Source of the DNA: Hyaloperonospora brassicae
Taxonomy: Eukaryota; Oomycota; Peronosporomycetes; Peronosporales; Peronosporaceae
DNA: 64,000 bases
NCBI GenBank assembly: GCA_947650285.1
Contig: CANTFL010000233.1
Location: forward strand, 186,001 to 250,000
Reading direction: 5' to 3'
The notes beneath the pieces were generated by a model. That model saw nothing but the letters and a program-made list of their open reading frames with translations, did no database searches and was not told where the DNA came from. Both the position numbers and the translations under genes were made by a program. Position 1 is the stretch's first letter. The number at the start of each line of letters is the position of its first letter. Positions 24,143 to 35,639 of this stretch are shown in pieces.

Positions 24143-24584
24143 TGTAACGGGGCACCGACGACTACGTACTGGTCAACCAGTACGGAGTTTACTATCACTG
24201 ACTATAGTGATAGTCAGTGCCCAGCTTGGTGTAGAACTACACAGAGGAAGGTAGAACGACTAAGGTGAAAGACTCTAGTCGTAGGAAAAGTAAAACTGTT
24301 ATTAATACAATTAAGTCCTATAACTTTTGTATCTCTGTTTGTCCTGACTAAATTATACTAATGCAACTAAACGTATGGTGACGTCTACTCACCACCCATT
24401 GCGCGCGTCTAGCAGCGATTGGTGGGTCGATATCATCGCAATATCAACCAATGAGTAGACCCTTCGGTCATCTTCAACAATATCATCATGCTCTGTGATA
24501 TTGTTGAAATAATATTCATCGTAATATTCTTTATTGTCATTTTATCCTTAATGGCAATATCATGTAACGGGCTACCCCGTTACA
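24143..24584 (-). repeat. 5' LTR of E4
   Basis: 442 bp, TGTAACGGGG to CCCCGTTACA. The minus-strand 5' end carries the terminal hairpin TGTAACGGG-GTAG-CCCGTTACA (24563-24584). Confidence 0.95.
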
Positions 24585-26780
24585 GTACACGCGAGCGCTG
24601 AAAAAGTGAGAGATTTAAGCAAAGGAAGCTCCGAGTAAGAATAAGTAGAATGGTATTTTTTAATGGTTACTTTTGCTTAAACAAACCCTCTTTGGTTCAC
24701 TAGAACTCTATGATAATACAAAAGCATAGGTGGCTTTTTCGCTCACCACTCATTTCGCGTATCTAGTAGCTATTGGTACTTTATTTGGTTGATACCATGA
24801 CCTCTATCAACTAACAATTGGAGATGCCTCGAAAATTATCAAATTAAAGGGCAGTGTGACGGACACATTAACTTGGGTAGGAAACGTTCATGAATATTTT
24901 CAGTTTAGATTCCATTCATAATAATCGGTCTGTAGGTAATGACATGTGACGAGCTCACTATGTTATAATTACCGGCGCCAAGGACAGTGGGCATGTCTAA
25001 AAATATTACAGCTGAAGCCTATCCAGGATGACGAAAAGGTGATGTATTACAAGGCATTTGTGACAGGTAAGAAACACTATAAATCCAGTGCAAGAAATGT
25101 TACAGGTAAGTCCAGACCTTTCATAATTGGCATATATGTCAAAACTATACAAATGGGAATGAGATACATGATCGTCGTGTTGAGTTATTAGATGTCGTAC
25201 CATGTGTGACAAGGAGATAAGGATACAGCCCTGGGTTAGCATTCGTCGATGGGTGGAATAGACAAACGCCATGTGCAACTTGACCTGTTCAAGTTGCAAT
25301 GCAGAGAGATGCATATTACAGCAGTGCCAATATACGTGATTTACACTTGATATTGTCCACTATTACTGTGACACAATGCTGCACGAGTGCAATTAAATCG
25401 ATTTTTTCACCAGTATCGCTCTAATGTCACGTCAACGAAGCTCAAAAACTAATTGATACACGATTTAATTGCGTTAAATACCCCTTTTCCCTGACATTGA
25501 GAGATAAGGTACGTGGTATCCACGTACGTGTCTGCAGGGTCGTGTTCGGCACGGCAGACTCTGTACGTTTATGTGTATGATTTACTGCTTCGAGTCGACT
25601 GCTTCGTATTTACGCAATGTCGCCGTCGCGTCTATCATTCGCTCACATCGCCTAATCATTTTACTAGATGACCGTCATACCTTGTTCACTTCCTAGTCCA
25701 TTTTCAGTTCCCAGCCCGAGTAATTAGATGCTCATCGTTGGCGTAAAGGCTGTTAGACTCGATTTAACAACGAATGCGTCGTTTACATGCAACCAACTTG
25801 ATGTTGAGAGGAGATATCTTTGACTGACAGTGGACTTATGGAGCGCACACAATAGGCATACAAGTCCGCTCGGGCGCATACTAATTTTTCCCTAAAAAGT
25901 ATACATGTGCACTGAACTGGATGAAGCCGACGCCAACAAGGGCCAAGCCCGAGTGAAAGCGAGGTAAAGGAGTGACATCATAAAGCTCATACATTTGCCT
26001 GTGCTTGCGGTAAGTGGTGCGTATACCCTATTGTTGCGTGAGCTTTTGGTGTTTGCGGCAACATCACTTGATCGACATTAGTATTTAACCCGTTACACAT
26101 CCTGTACTCAGAGCACTCTTAAATGCTTTTGTTGGTCCCTGGCTGATGGTCACGTCTACCGTGGCACTTCCCAGATGCAGCTGATCGTGTCGAAGTTAGC
26201 GGCAGTACCACCACCTTAAAAATGACGCGTTTACCGGCATGCGCAGAAATAAAATGCTCGAGAAACCGAATCTGAGGTCGGTCGGTAAAGCCGCCCCGCT
26301 GGTCAAGTATTGCTTCGACAGCGTCTTTAATCTCGTCCAGCTCCTTTTTCAAGTAACAGCCTAGTGTCTTTTTTCTTTGGTCTTTTATACTACGCTGGAG
26401 TGTTCTACACGACTTGCATAAAACCGGACGCGACGCGGCTTACCGCTCGCGTCCTTGAGACCCATGGCGTCAATGGACGAGGTCCCGTTGAATCGCAAGT
26501 ACCGATGACATCTACTTTAGACTGGACGAACGGAAGCGGCATGACATCATCCACTCGACGAGCTACAAACAGCGCAAACGAAACGTCAATCTACCTCTAC
26601 TTTGTTAAAATACTGTAGACACTGTGGTCTTCTCTTTTGTCAGGGGGAGGTGCTTGGGCCAGATCAATAAACGCCAGTTCTCTTTACCATTGCGATCCTA
26701 ATTGGAGCCTTTAGAGGCGCTCAGTGTCGAGGATGCTTAGATAAGGGCGGCGTATCAGCTACCATCTCAGGCACGGAACC
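24585..26780. other. gene-free region with an LTR-like relic
   Basis: No supported gene. At about 24730-24800 CTCACCACTCATTTCGCG and TAGTAGCTATTGGT resemble the common block of the gypsy LTRs (CTCACCACCCATTGCGCG), suggesting an old LTR remnant. A 77-codon minus frame at 26119-26352 has a charged helical start but no recognised motif. Confidence 0.45.
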
Positions 26781-27410
26781 ATGAAAATGGTCTTTCTGAC
26801 CACCAAGTGTGGACGGCGCACAGGGTCGCCACCAAGTAGCTATATTTGCATCACGCTGGCCGTCGCACTAAAAACATTTGCCGCACACTGCCGACGCGTT
26901 ACGGGCTCACTGAAACTTTGTGGGTTCTCTTTTGGAACTGTCCAAAAGCGCGTGTGTGTTGGGGCAAGTTTCTCAGCCACTGGACTAAAGCTGCAGCCCC
27001 TCGACTGGCGGTACCCAGAGGCTTCGCGGACCGTTGAGCCCCGGCGATACCACCGCCCTTGCCAACTCGGCTGCTCGAGTGAGTTCAAGACGATGTCGAA
27101 GCTGGGGAATGGGTTCGGGGTAGAACATGACTTATCATATGCTCCATCTGCCTTTCGCATTCATGATGTGAGCGCAAGGACGTTATGTTCGAAACGTACA
27201 CTCCACAATGTCTACAAGCGTCCACCGATTCTGGGCCACGGACTCAAGTCAACTTCGTGCGGTAGCCCGGCGCGAATATCGAAATGCCGCTTGCGTGGTT
27301 CCTCGTGCTCATTTTCACGCTTGTTTCAAACTGTTGACCCTAGAGCTTAGCGGAGTCTCGCTTCCTCTCGCGGACTACCACGACTATTTGCCACACCTGG
27401 CGCAATAATA
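26781..27410 (+). pseudogene. possible LINE reverse-transcriptase tail, decayed
   Basis: One plus frame (26846-27037) reads LTETLWVLFWNCPKARVCW. This resembles the zinc-binding segment near the C-terminus of LINE polymerases (H.FW.CP.A...W). The downstream residues are spread over two further frames (26781-27350 and 27208-27408). No RT catalytic box is visible. This is a motif-level guess from a short stretch. Confidence 0.3.
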
Positions 27411-27907
27411 CTGGCTGAAAAGTTCAGACATCTTGCACCTTTCTGTAATCGGTAACAGATAGTCACGAATCACTTTCTTTTGCCATTGGGAGTCGTGCTC
27501 AAGTCGACCATTTCCGAATGCGTGAGTGATGCAATCCTCGCCAACGACTCTCACACTTGAGGCAATGCGTCTTGCGTCTCGGGCATCATGCGCATGGTAG
27601 CGAGCGGTAAGAGGATCCGAGTGTCAATGAATCGAAAATCGATCAGCAGCGGAGGTGGACACAACGGCGGCGCCGATAAGTGGTGATTGTCAGTTGAGTT
27701 GAGTTCTTGGACCGTGTCGGTCGTTTTTGTTCGGTACCGTGTGATTGGGACGGAACTTGGACTGCTCGGGTGTCATGTCACGCCTTTCAGCGTTCAGCTG
27801 TAATGGCCGCACAAATTAGACGAAGATAATCATTCTTGCGTGGCTTCTGTCATTGGATGCCTATTTAGCCTAGCTGCGGTTTAAGTTCCTGTTGTGTGAC
27901 CCAACTA
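27411..27907. other. no gene seen
   Basis: No repeat, RNA gene or open frame could be supported here. Confidence 0.5.
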
Positions 27908-29092
27908 TGACCTGTAACAATTTTTGATCTCTCTCACCCCCTTCTCCTCGTCCCATCCTTGTCATTATACAAATCTAAGACCATAGATGGCTAGAGTATG
28001 CTACTAGCTTTGTTGCTATGGTCTTCAATTTTAGTTGTTACCGACCTCAGTGGATCGAGTGGTTAAACAGTGACACTGTGACCGGAAGGTGCCCCGTTCC
28101 CCGCGATGGGTGGTACGTTTGATGAAAGCCAGCGATAGGATAATAATGTAGACGAGCAACCATTAATTGGTGGCCGGTGCCGTCCGGAGGCCCTCCGAGT
28201 CGAAGAGCTTTATGGTGTTACGAAGGGTGCGGGCTCCTAATGAGTTGCAGCGTCACTGTACTCGCAGTTCACCTCCGGGTGGCCCAAGGAAGCCGCGCGA
28301 CATAAATCGCTATAGTCTCAAGTTTGAGTTGTCAAATTTTGAGCGATAAAGAGCACCAAAGTTTAGAATTGTCTTGAGTTTGGCTCGCGGCGAGCTACAT
28401 TTGGCCGTCCCTAACTCCCGGCGTCGACTTATTTCTCCCTACCTTCGAAATTAAATAAAGTATGAGAAATCCGGAAGATACAAGGCTATTTACGACAAAT
28501 AAAAAAGCGGATAATAACCATTTCCGTAGCTTTACAAGTACAAATATGGCTGTGTCACCCTATTCGGCGTTGTTATGCCTGTTTCTGTCCTCTGTTTACT
28601 ATAAAACGACGCATTCAATAACCCAAATCCAATAAAACCCATCACGTTTTGCCGAAACTATTGCAAAGCACAATAATTGGCAGCTGCTAAAACCTTCTCA
28701 TCCGTTAAAATTGAATGGAAACCTTACAATGCGATCGATACTTCTTTACGGTATTCGGCGGCTTCCCTAGTCAGGATCATGCATTATACGGCCATGTACC
28801 AGAAGCACTTTCGAACATGGCGGCATCTGGCATTGAGAGAGGCGAATGCAAATGACTTTGAGACCATTTTCTCAAGGCCTTTGAACGTGCAGTCGCAATT
28901 TTTTCGAGCATGGTATTTTGATTCTCATTCGTACAATTCGACGAAGATCAGTTTTTAATTAAACCTAGGGTATAAAGATGTGATGGCCGGCTGCAGTGAT
29001 GTTCTCTTCCAAAGCCATTTTCAACTGTGAAATCACATCAACTTTTAGATGACACTGCGGGATCAGCAACTGCCCCCATAACCTGCAAGTGC
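27908..29092. repeat. duplicated segment, copy 1
   Basis: The part 28542-29090 is nearly identical to 33582-34130. The left part (27908-28480) is only loosely similar to 33268-33500. Shared marks are a TGTAACA.TTTT.GATCTCT start, a hairpin (AAGACCATAG..CTATGGTCTT, about 27980-28026) and TTTGGCTCGCGGCGAGC. Copy 1 has about 270 extra bases between the hairpin and that motif. A 93-codon frame (28677-28958, TTG start) ends early at TAA where copy 2 has CAA. Confidence 0.8.
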
Positions 29093-29801
29093 CGTAGCCA
29101 AATGGTGGGGCGCAGCATATTGGTGATTGTTGACTGATTAGTATATTGATTGGTGTCGAAAACGTGCAAATGACGTGCTCATTGTGTGCAGGTCGACAAG
29201 AGCGTTAGAAAAGGCGTTTTCGGTTGCAGAAACGGCAAACATATACTTCTTTTCGTTTTAATAATGGCTGACAAAATAAAAGTTACACGTGATAGGTGGT
29301 GCTCACCATACGATTTTGTACTGGACGGAGATGGTACAGGTAAATTTCTTGTCATCGATTCTACAAATAACAGCAGACACATCAAGTAACGGGTCTTGTG
29401 TTGACGAGCTTGTGGACCGGCATTCGTTAGACCCTTTCCTTTTCGTAGCTCTACATGCCAAACCTCTCATGTTGAGTCAGCGAAGCACTAGCTATTAGCA
29501 ACAAGCAAAGTCATCCGTGAGTGGACAGACGCACAGCTTGCTCGCTCGCCATTGTTTGTCAAAGGAGAGGAGAGCAACAATTAATATCAGTGTTGCGATT
29601 GCTTGACAACAACAAATAGCGCGATCCGACACGAAACGCTCACTGAAACGACAACTTGATTAGATTAGCTCTAGTCTAGCGTCGTTCAGCTTTCCCTGCT
29701 TGACTACGGCATCCCCCTCCTCCAGCACAGCACCGAAAATCAGCTCAACAGACCCACACACATCATTGAAACGGGATGCCAAAGACACGAGGACTACACG
29801 G
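29093..29801. other. no convincing gene
   Basis: A short plus-strand frame (ATG 29262 to 29389) reads ADKIKVTRDRWCSPYDFVLD; it could be a first exon or chance. Nothing else is supported. Confidence 0.4.
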
Positions 29802-29975
29802 TCACGACCACGTATGTCTGCTCACGCAAGCATGGTAGTCGTCGGAAGGACAGCAAGCCTTGCAGCACCCATTGTACGGCCCCAAGTCGTAGAACGTCTT
29901 GAGCTTGCACAAGTGTGATGGACCACAGTCTTTCGCTGGGTCGATTCCGCGACACTCGGGGAGCTCCTGGCATGG
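29802..29975 (-). other. in-frame cysteine-rich continuation beyond the stop of the secreted protein
   Basis: Reading on past TAA 29976-29978 in the same frame gives 57 more codons before TGA 29802-29804. This stretch has nine cysteines, including two CC pairs (GCCKACC). It has a different spacing from the six repeats. Such a composition is unlikely by chance and suggests a former or alternative C-terminal domain. Confidence 0.55.
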
Positions 29976-31016
29976 TTAGGCCTTACAACGTCCCGTACAG
30001 CACGTGACCACACCGTCACCGGGAATGCCGGCTTCGAGTTGACAGGCGATAGTCAGATTAGTCTTCTGGTCGACAGGGTAACCGTTACATGCATCAACTT
30101 GGTCGCAGCCAAACACAACCGGTGTTGCATCGCAGCCTGTCTTACAGCACTGGTTCCGTTCGTTCCCGGGAGTGGGAAAGCGCTGCTGACACTCACTAGT
30201 CAGCTGGCTCAGTTGCCCGGAGAGGCGAAGGCCACATCCCTCGACTTGGTCGCACCTCGTCACAGGAGGTATAGCCGCACAGCGTGTCTTACAGCACTGG
30301 GCCAGTTCAGCCCCGGGAGTGGCGACATCGCGTTGACAATTGGCAGTCTGCGGATTAACCTCCTCAGGCAAGAAACGATCACACTCAGCGACCCGGTCGC
30401 AACTGTACACAATAGGGTTCGGCACGCAGCGATCCTTACAGCAATTGGCCCGATCTTCACCAGGAAGGGGATAATACAGCCCACAGTGACCAGATAGTTG
30501 CTGGAGCTCCCATTGGTCACGTCCGCGACACTCATCGACTTGGTCGCAACTCGAGACCACTGGGATGGCCGCGCAGCGTGTCTTACAGCACTGGCCGCGT
30601 TCAGCTCCGGGGACGAGGACTTCATTTTGACAGCCGACGGTCGCTTGGTTCAGTTGCTCGGTGAAGCGATTGGCACATTCATCGACCTGGCGGCAACCGT
30701 ACACAAGAGGTGTCGGCGCGCAGCCTGCCTTGCAGCAGTTGGCCCGGTCGACTCCGGGGATAGGAGCGTCCAGTTGACAAACATTTGTCAGTTGGTTCAG
30801 CTTTTCAAGCTCTTCAGGCAGCGTGCGACCTTGACACTCAGCGACTTCGTGGCACCCATACACAACAGGTGCGGTCGACCCAGAGCCATGGCTCGCGTTG
30901 GCAGTAGTCCCTTCGCCGCAACTCGACAAAGAGGGTACAGGTGACCCAGGGACGGCGGCCACGTTGGCAGCAGCGACAGCACCGACTGCAAGGATAAGTC
31001 CGTTGCAAAGGTGCAT
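29976..31016 (-). CDS. secreted protein with six tandem six-cysteine domains
   Basis: 346 residues. Residues 1 to about 21 (LILAVGAVAAANVAA) form a signal peptide, so the product should be exported. After a short Ser/Thr/Gly linker, six repeats of about 49 residues follow (from residues 50, 103, 152, 201, 250 and 299). Each has the pattern C-x5-C-x14-C-x13-CC-x3-C (first spacer x18 in repeat 1), with a conserved P-G before the CC pair and a DQVDEC-like start. Small secreted six-cysteine proteins of the PcF/SCR type are known from oomycetes as apoplastic effectors, but I cannot confirm that relation. The frame has no intron. TAA 29976-29978 is followed in frame by more cysteine-rich sequence. 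An oomycete initiator-like motif lies 44-60 nt upstream. Molecular target unknown. Confidence 0.8.
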   Translation of the reverse strand: MHLCNGLILAVGAVAAANVAAVPGSPVPSLSSCGEGTTANASHGSGSTAPVVYGCHEVAECQGRTLPEELEKLNQLTNVCQLDAPIPGVDRANCCKAGCAPTPLVYGCRQVDECANRFTEQLNQATVGCQNEVLVPGAERGQCCKTRCAAIPVVSSCDQVDECRGRDQWELQQLSGHCGLYYPLPGEDRANCCKDRCVPNPIVYSCDRVAECDRFLPEEVNPQTANCQRDVATPGAELAQCCKTRCAAIPPVTRCDQVEGCGLRLSGQLSQLTSECQQRFPTPGNERNQCCKTGCDATPVVFGCDQVDACNGYPVDQKTNLTIACQLEAGIPGDGVVTCCTGRCKA

Positions 31017-31059
31017 GGCGGCGGTCGAGGTCTTGTCGTGACTTGTTGTTCTTGGCCGC

Positions 31060-31076
31060 AGAATGAGGAATGAAGA
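31060..31076 (-). promoter_or_regulatory. oomycete initiator-like core promoter
   Basis: The minus strand reads CTTCATTCCTCATTCTG, close to the oomycete initiator consensus TCATTYBNCAWTT. It lies 44-60 nt upstream of the secreted protein's ATG, the usual distance for these short leaders. Confidence 0.5.
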
Positions 31077-31079
31077 ACG

Positions 31080-33267
31080 GGAGTGGCGACGCTATGGCGT
31101 CGAGTAGCAAGAATCCAGTGGCAGGAGAGAGGATATCTGTATGGACCATACAATTGCAGAAGCGATTGACGGCAGCACGCGCGATTTTCTAGCAGCGCGT
31201 AGACAAGTGTGGATTCAGTGGGCTCAAATCATCTGACTCTGCTGGTAAGTTCAAGACAGCTGTCGTGGGAGTCTTGTGATTTGAGATCGATTTGCGTTTG
31301 TCGCAGTCGTTCGTTCGCTACCGCTTCTAACAGCAATTACGACCGACAATAGCGAGCATTATGCACTTCTTTCGTGGACCTTAGCTTCTCTCTTGTACCT
31401 GGTGAGATACCATGGATCCCTTAGGTCGACAGCACCAGGCGCAGAGAAGTCGACACTTGTTACGTCGTGTACCGGCTTCTTTGGCCGTCCGTTCAAGCCG
31501 CTGTTGTTGTATATTGTAGACAAAGGATATATCCTTAGGAACGCACTGGAAAAGAGCTCAGGCTTCAGCGTTCATCACCCGTAGACGAAAGCAAGAGAAG
31601 CGTGAACAACACGGACGTGCGGATCTACTTTCGTGTTGCAGTTCGAGCGTTGACTCGCTTCACGGCACATTGTCGGTCTAGCAGCCTTTAAGTGCTAACA
31701 GAGGACAAGGTCCAACGCGCGAGCAGTGACTGATTTCAATTTTGCCAGTAATATCGCGTCCGCAATGCTAGCCATGTTTACAGCCAACGGTATGAATGTT
31801 GCCAATGAAGCCAACGCGTTACGCTCGAAATGCCTTTGCGAACAATTGGCATTGCGAAACTGTGGACGACCTATTCAACAAAGCCTTGTGCACGTGGAAA
31901 GGCACCGTCGGTCTTCTATCACACTATAAGTCAAAACAAGTCAATGTTTTTGGCGTTTGCCCGACGACAGTGGTGTGGATCGAGAGGGAGGTGGTCGCAT
32001 GTGTTCGAATTGGGAAAGATAGAGTAGAAACAGGAGACTACATTCAATGCTCTCTAACTTCTAGGGCAGCGTTCGCACGGTAGGCAAAGCCGATACTCCA
32101 AAGTTGTGGGTCTATCTTTATTGACATCAATGTATCTCCCGAAAGCAAAAACGGTGCATCAGATCGACACTGTCACCACGAGCCGCGAGGCGTATGTCGC
32201 TTGAGCCACTCTAATCTCAATCCTCGCATTTCGTACCATTCCAGCTCACAGTCAACCTCAATTTGCATAGTTCTATTCATAACGGACTGGTTCCTCGCTG
32301 TCCACCTTGAGGATGTCTGGTCGAGTATCGCAGCAAGTACGAGCTCTGCGCTACCAAGTGCTCTGCGATGTCCAGACCATTCGGAACGAGAGACCACGAC
32401 ATCTACAACATTCGACCGAACAAGAGCAAAGTCTGGCACAAACAAGTATTGCAAATCATCACGACAGTGTCATTGCAGTAGCGCCTCGGTCGAGCGCGAA
32501 CATGGCGTCGTCATCTGCTCGGCTTGCGACTGGGTTCTCAGAACGAACCACCTTGTCGCATGCGAGACGCAGTCGGCAAGATTTGCCTGACATGGCGCAA
32601 CGCTGTAGTCAAAGGGACGGTCGAGATGGAGCTGAGGAGCTTTCTGGACCTTATGGCACGACAGACGAGAGTCACAACGTGCATCGACGTATGCGGCACG
32701 ACATCACCTCGATTCTGTGTTTTCCGCGCACCACGTAGCAGGCGCAGACGGAGCATCGACCCTCTTTCGAGAAGCCAGTGCACTTTTGTTACGTTTGTTG
32801 ACGAGCGCATGTTGCGCGTCGTTGGGCAGGACTCACCTTTTTAGCTTCTTTCGACCACGTGTCTGACTTGCGACCGCCATTGAGGACAAGAGGCAAGTCG
32901 TTTGCTTGAACCTAGTAGAGTGGAAACCACGGTCGGGGTGGGCGCAAACTGTTGTGTCGAAATGATGAAAGCGCTTGCTGAAGACGACGACGCGTCGAGG
33001 TCTTCCTGCGGCTGCTGCACACGCGCTGAAAGTCCAGTGTAGTGTCATCTGCATCGCGAGCAACGACAGACAGGCTACAGCTGAAACAGCCGACACTGTT
33101 GCGTTCCATTGATGACTTTACTTCTTGGACGTAACAACTTCCCTGATTCCGCCTTCGGGCAGTATCGGTCAAGCTAGAAAGACCTCCAACGCGCCGGCAA
33201 ACCGGCCCCCTTTTCTAAGCGTGACGTCGTCACGTCCTGGGCCGTCTATCGTGTGCACCATCTATGG
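31080..33267. other. no recognised gene
   Basis: Several unassigned frames of 60-140 codons lie on both strands (for example 31796-32083 plus, 32307-32738 plus, 32833-33096 minus). The last begins with a hydrophobic stretch that could be a signal peptide (VACLSLLAMQMTLHW) but has no further support. Confidence 0.4.
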
Positions 33268-34131
33268 CTTGTAACATTTTTCGATCTCTGTCACTCAGAT
33301 CCTCAGCCCATACTTCTCAAAACACAAAGCTAAGACTATAGGTGGCTTCAGCACGCTTCTAGCTTTTTCATTTCTATAGTCTCGGATTTAAACTTGACAA
33401 ATTTCCTGCGAAGTGATAGGACCCTAAAGCTTGGAGATATTGTGAATTTGGCTCGCGGCGAGCCACATTAGGTCGCCCCACAAATCCCTGCGTAGACTTT
33501 ATTCCTTGATTTTTTTTCATGAAGCTCTATACTAAGGAGACGGAATAGCGTAAAAAACTATTTCTGCTGCTTTGCAAGTGCAAATATGGCTGTGTCACCC
33601 TATTCGGCGTTGTTATGCCTGTTTCTGTCCTCTGTTTACTATAAAACGACGCATTCAATAACCCAAATCCAATAAAACCCATCACGTTTTGCCGAAACTA
33701 TTGCAAAGCACAATAATTGGCAGCTGCTAAAACCTTCTCATCCGTTAAAATTGAATGGAAACCTTACAATGCGATCGATACTTCTTTACGGTATTCGGCG
33801 GCTTCCCTAGTCAAGATCATACATTATACGGCCATGTACCAGAAACACTTTCGAGCATGGCGGCATCTGGCATTGAGAGAGGCGAATGCAAATGACTTTG
33901 AGACCATTTTCTCAAGGCCTTTGAACGTGCAGTCGCAATTTTTTCGAGCATGGTATTTTGATTCTCATTCGTACAATTCGACGAAGATCAGTTTTCAATC
34001 AAATCTAGGGTATAAAGATGTGATGGTCGGCCGCAGTGATGTTCGCTTCCAAAGCCATTTTCAACTGTGAAATCACATCAACTTTTAGATGACACTGCAG
34101 GACCAGCAACTTCCCCCATAACCTGCAAGTG
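33268..34131. repeat. duplicated segment, copy 2
   Basis: 33582-34130 is nearly identical to 28542-29090. It is bounded by the 8-bp direct repeat TGCAAGTG (33573-33580 and 34124-34131). Copy 1 has TACAAGTA and TGCAAGTG in those places, so both copies share flanks and are probably duplications of one unit. Here the frame 33717-34070 is 117 codons, aromatic-rich (WRHLALREANANDFE, FFRAWYFD); no family recognised. Confidence 0.8.
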
Positions 34132-34319
34132 TGGAGAAGCGCAGATGAAGATTGATGAAAGTGTGGATCTTGCGAACCGCATTGAGTGCGAAATCAATCT
34201 GTTTGATGGACCGCGCTATGAAATGGGCCCGTTAATACGAATGATGGGATCAGACGACCGAGTGACAGAAAACGACTGTTGATGTTATGCGGGATGATTA
34301 TACTAACGAAAAAAAGAAA
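34132..34319. other. spacer before E5
   Basis: No feature seen; the left boundary of the E5 LTR may lie within it. Confidence 0.4.
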
Positions 34320-35286
34320 ATATAGTAATGGATCGATAATTGACCGATCACGACACGCGATCAAGAACTTGGATAACCAAGCCACAGGGACTGGATCATT
34401 CGAGAGGCTGGAGGAGTGGATCCTCAAATTCATCAAATATGCGAAGTTTCAAAAGTGACGTCGATCCGACCGTGGATTCCCGATCAAAGACGCAACCGAT
34501 TGACCACGATCTATCCTGGGTACGTACCTCTGAGTGGTGTGAACACATAATGGGCGTGGACCCATGATTGGTGTGTATCACATACCGCGATCCACTACCC
34601 CGCGATCCACTACGGAGTGTATGCTATGGACCACATGATGCAAGAAGTGAATTACATAGACAGGCGATATGCAACAGAGACATAGCGAACAGATAGGCAT
34701 AGTCGTAGGTTTTGGGTTTGGTTGCTTGACATTAAACAGAATTGAATTTGCAGCGAAAGGCCCTCGTCGACTTCTCCCGGGCAGGAACTTTGACCTCCCG
34801 TTGAATAGAGAGCGGCTTGTGTCTGTACAAACTTCGCCTTTGGATTATTTGGCCATGCGGAACGTCAGGTCTCACCCCCCCCCCCCAACTGCGATCGAAC
34901 GCAGGGAATCTATTGGTTCAGATTCAAGATCGCGAGACGGCTCAAGTAGTCAGAAGGTTCTCGAATCAAGCATCACCCTGGGACACAGGCTACTCTGGTA
35001 GAGCGCCCAATCATACACGCGATCGAGTGAAGAATTTCTACTCGATCTACTATCACATTTGACCGGGTGAAGAATTTCCTTCCGATCAACCCCTATCCCC
35101 AAAACAGTCAAGTTTAGCTTCAGCTCAAGTCCACCAAGAAGAGCGCAACCCGCCCCACCGACGGGTATACAAGGTGGTCAAGAAGACACAGAGCACGGAA
35201 TCGAGGTACCCCCTCCGTTAGTCAGTCGTCCGGGCGCCAGTGGAGAGTCGGGGTCACAAGGAATTTGTGATCACCACTCCACCACA
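34320..35286 (+). repeat. 5' LTR of E5 (family II)
   Basis: Ends ACCACA directly before the primer site. Co-linear with the complement of 4169 to about 5290 over nearly 1 kb. It contains a poly-C run of about 12 near 34870, where length may be unreliable. The left edge is set by similarity only. Confidence 0.75.
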
Positions 35287-35287
35287 A

Positions 35288-35315
35288 TGGTGCGCGTTCC
35301 CGGATCTTCTGGCCA
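35288..35315 (+). other. E5 primer-binding site
   Basis: TGGTGCGCGTTCCCGGAT begins one base after the LTR. The better preserved E9 copy shows that this site is complementary to a tRNA 3' end running through the acceptor strand into the T-arm. Confidence 0.65.
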
Positions 35316-35639
35316 CTCGGAATTTCTCAGTGAGTTCCTGAGCGAATAATTTAATATCAAGACTGAATATGGTATAGAAGCGCCATCGAAGGAGGGATCG
35401 TCGTAGACGCGTGAGATTAAGAATTTCCAGATCGTCAAAGTTTGGGGAGGGCTTTAACGACAAAAAATAAAAGAGGAAGATCAGTTGTACGATCTTATAG
35501 AAAAAACCATCCAACCCCCCCCCCCTTCAAGGTCCCTCGGGGTCAACAGCGGATCGCACTGCAAAGCACGATCTGCAGGATAAAAGTCATAGGGGAATAC
35601 CCGAACGATTTTCATTCATATCAGATGAACCATCAGAAA

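Larger units (their letters stand above)
16862..24584 (-). mobile_element. E4: complete chromodomain gypsy element with an opposite-strand gene
   Basis: A 7.7-kb minus-strand element with both LTRs (441 and 442 bp, about six differences by eye). The flanking 5-mers GTATA (16857-16861) and GTACA (24585-24589) fit a target-site duplication with one change. Minus-strand order: 5' LTR, primer site, gag with zinc knuckle, protease, RT, RNase H, integrase, chromodomain, polypurine tract, 3' LTR. A separate gene on the plus strand (17433-19025) lies inside the 3' LTR and overlaps the end of pol. All coding parts are broken by frameshifts although the LTRs are similar. Confidence 0.93.

Noticed and set aside
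26781..27350. 189-codon plus-strand frame as a gene
   Set aside because: No motif. A different frame over the same bases shows a possible LINE zinc segment, so this frame is probably chance.
30039..30944. Plus-strand frames antisense to the secreted protein
   Set aside because: They mirror the repeats of the minus-strand gene; the minus strand has signal peptide, regular cysteines and a promoter motif.
32833..33096. Secreted effector candidate with N-terminal hydrophobic stretch
   Set aside because: 87 codons, no initiator motif, no RxLR or Cys pattern and overlapping alternative frames; not enough support.
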